From NCBI RefSeq assembly GCF_036321145.2, contig NC_086229.1, positions 2,825,001 through 2,889,000 of the forward strand: a stretch of DNA of 64,000 nucleotides, given 5' to 3'. The notes under the pieces were generated by a model. That model was not told where the DNA came from. It ran no database searches and was given only the letters and a program-made list of their open reading frames with translations. This DNA is from Pelmatolapia mariae. Its lineage: Eukaryota > Chordata > Actinopteri > Cichliformes > Cichlidae. The position numbers and the translations under genes were made by a program. Below, piece by piece: positions 63,569 through 64,000 of this stretch (positions within the stretch are counted from its first letter, which is position 1; every line of letters starts with the position of its first letter).

Positions 63569-64000
63569 GTGTCAGGTAACGGTGATGAGTGTCTCAGCAT
63601 GAATAATGGCATAGATTTGAATTATGTTAAAGGGTCTACCAGCTCATTCACGTTTGATTTGTGTGACGTCATTAAGTGTACAGGAGCCAGCAGTAGCTGG
63701 AGAGCGTATGATGTATGGGTCTGCAAAAGACCCCATGATATGCTTAGGGTAAATTTAGTTGATGCAAAGTCTAAGCCGCTCGCAGAAAGCTTAATCACCA
63801 TTCTGACTGATCAGATGGTAACTTCGGGAACAGTAGCTCAAAAGGAACAGGAACCAAAAGAGAGATTGATTGTTTCAAGGACAGTAACCTCTGGCTTGAT
63901 TGGGTGGCTCAAAAAGCTAGAGAACAACATGTATCTGACTGTGTTGCCTGTGCGTCAGCTAGTCCACGGTTGTTCACAGAGCCCGCACCGTTGCATTTAG
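63569..64000 (+). pseudogene. ERV-2 env surface region, partial
   Basis: A 143-codon frame contains FDLCDVIKCTG and YDVWVCKRP, a Cys-spaced pattern I associate with the surface subunit of fish gamma/epsilon-like ERV envelopes. It runs to the window edge with a stop in the last codon. No cleavage site or transmembrane part is in view. Confidence 0.5.

Larger units (their letters stand above)
55264..64000 (+). mobile_element. Endogenous retrovirus ERV-2, open at right edge
   Basis: A 758-bp LTR, primer-site region, very long leader, scraps of gag and pol, and the beginning of env are present in the correct order. It inserted in the L2 ORF2 (the expected duplication of GCCAG would be beyond the window). 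Numerous stops and a large pol deletion show it is defective. The order and the RNase H type suggest a gamma/epsilon-like fish retrovirus lineage. Confidence 0.8.

Overview
The window is vertebrate DNA from a teleost fish, most likely an African cichlid. The reasons are the spliced immunoglobulin (Ig) exons, the range of fish retroelements (Penelope, sushi-type Gypsy, L2, Tc1, retrovirus-like elements) and a SINE at 18.9-19.2 kb that matches my recollection of the cichlid AFC family. The species call is an inference.

The backbone is a tandem array of 20 Ig V-set exons, all on the minus strand, between 6.8 and 50.8 kb. They fall into three classes: A (330 nt, 3 copies), B (315 nt, 9 copies) and C (333 nt, 8 copies). 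Every exon is open, has canonical splice sites and is phase 1 at both ends, so any set could be joined in frame. In transcription order (right to left) the array runs C8 B9 A3 | C7 B8 C6 B7 C5 B6 C4 B5 A2 | B4 C3 B3 C2 B2 C1 B1 A1. Class A exons tend to sit below a TATA-like promoter. At the far left (1.5-6.3 kb) lie small repeated phase 1-1 exons (36-60 nt) rich in Thr, Asp, Glu and Gln that could encode the stalk or tail. I found no transmembrane exon. In all 20 domains the usual B-strand Ig cysteine is Phe.

The array grew by unequal duplication. Units of 2154 bp and about 2457 bp are visible, with larger copies at offsets of about 7.26 and 25.4 kb, and there are hybrid exons.

Insertions by region: 2.29-4.42 kb, an inverted-pair Penelope element; 11.0-17.9 kb, a terminal-inverted-repeat element with minisatellite arms, holding a LINE that holds a Gypsy element, plus a hAT MITE in its right arm; 18.9-21.7 kb, a non-autonomous LTR element with a SINE in its LTR; 22.3-24.2 kb, a deleted chromodomain Gypsy; 24.8-26.4 kb, a broken Tc1; 30.2-32.1 kb, a recombined LTR patchwork; 43.15-47.77 kb, a decayed endogenous retrovirus (ERV) holding an L2 tail. 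From 51.4 kb to the right edge a sushi-like Gypsy is interrupted by an L2 LINE, itself interrupted by an ERV that runs off the window inside env. The second ERV has a long noncoding leader with a series of short-loop hairpins. Nearly every transposon gene here is visibly broken.
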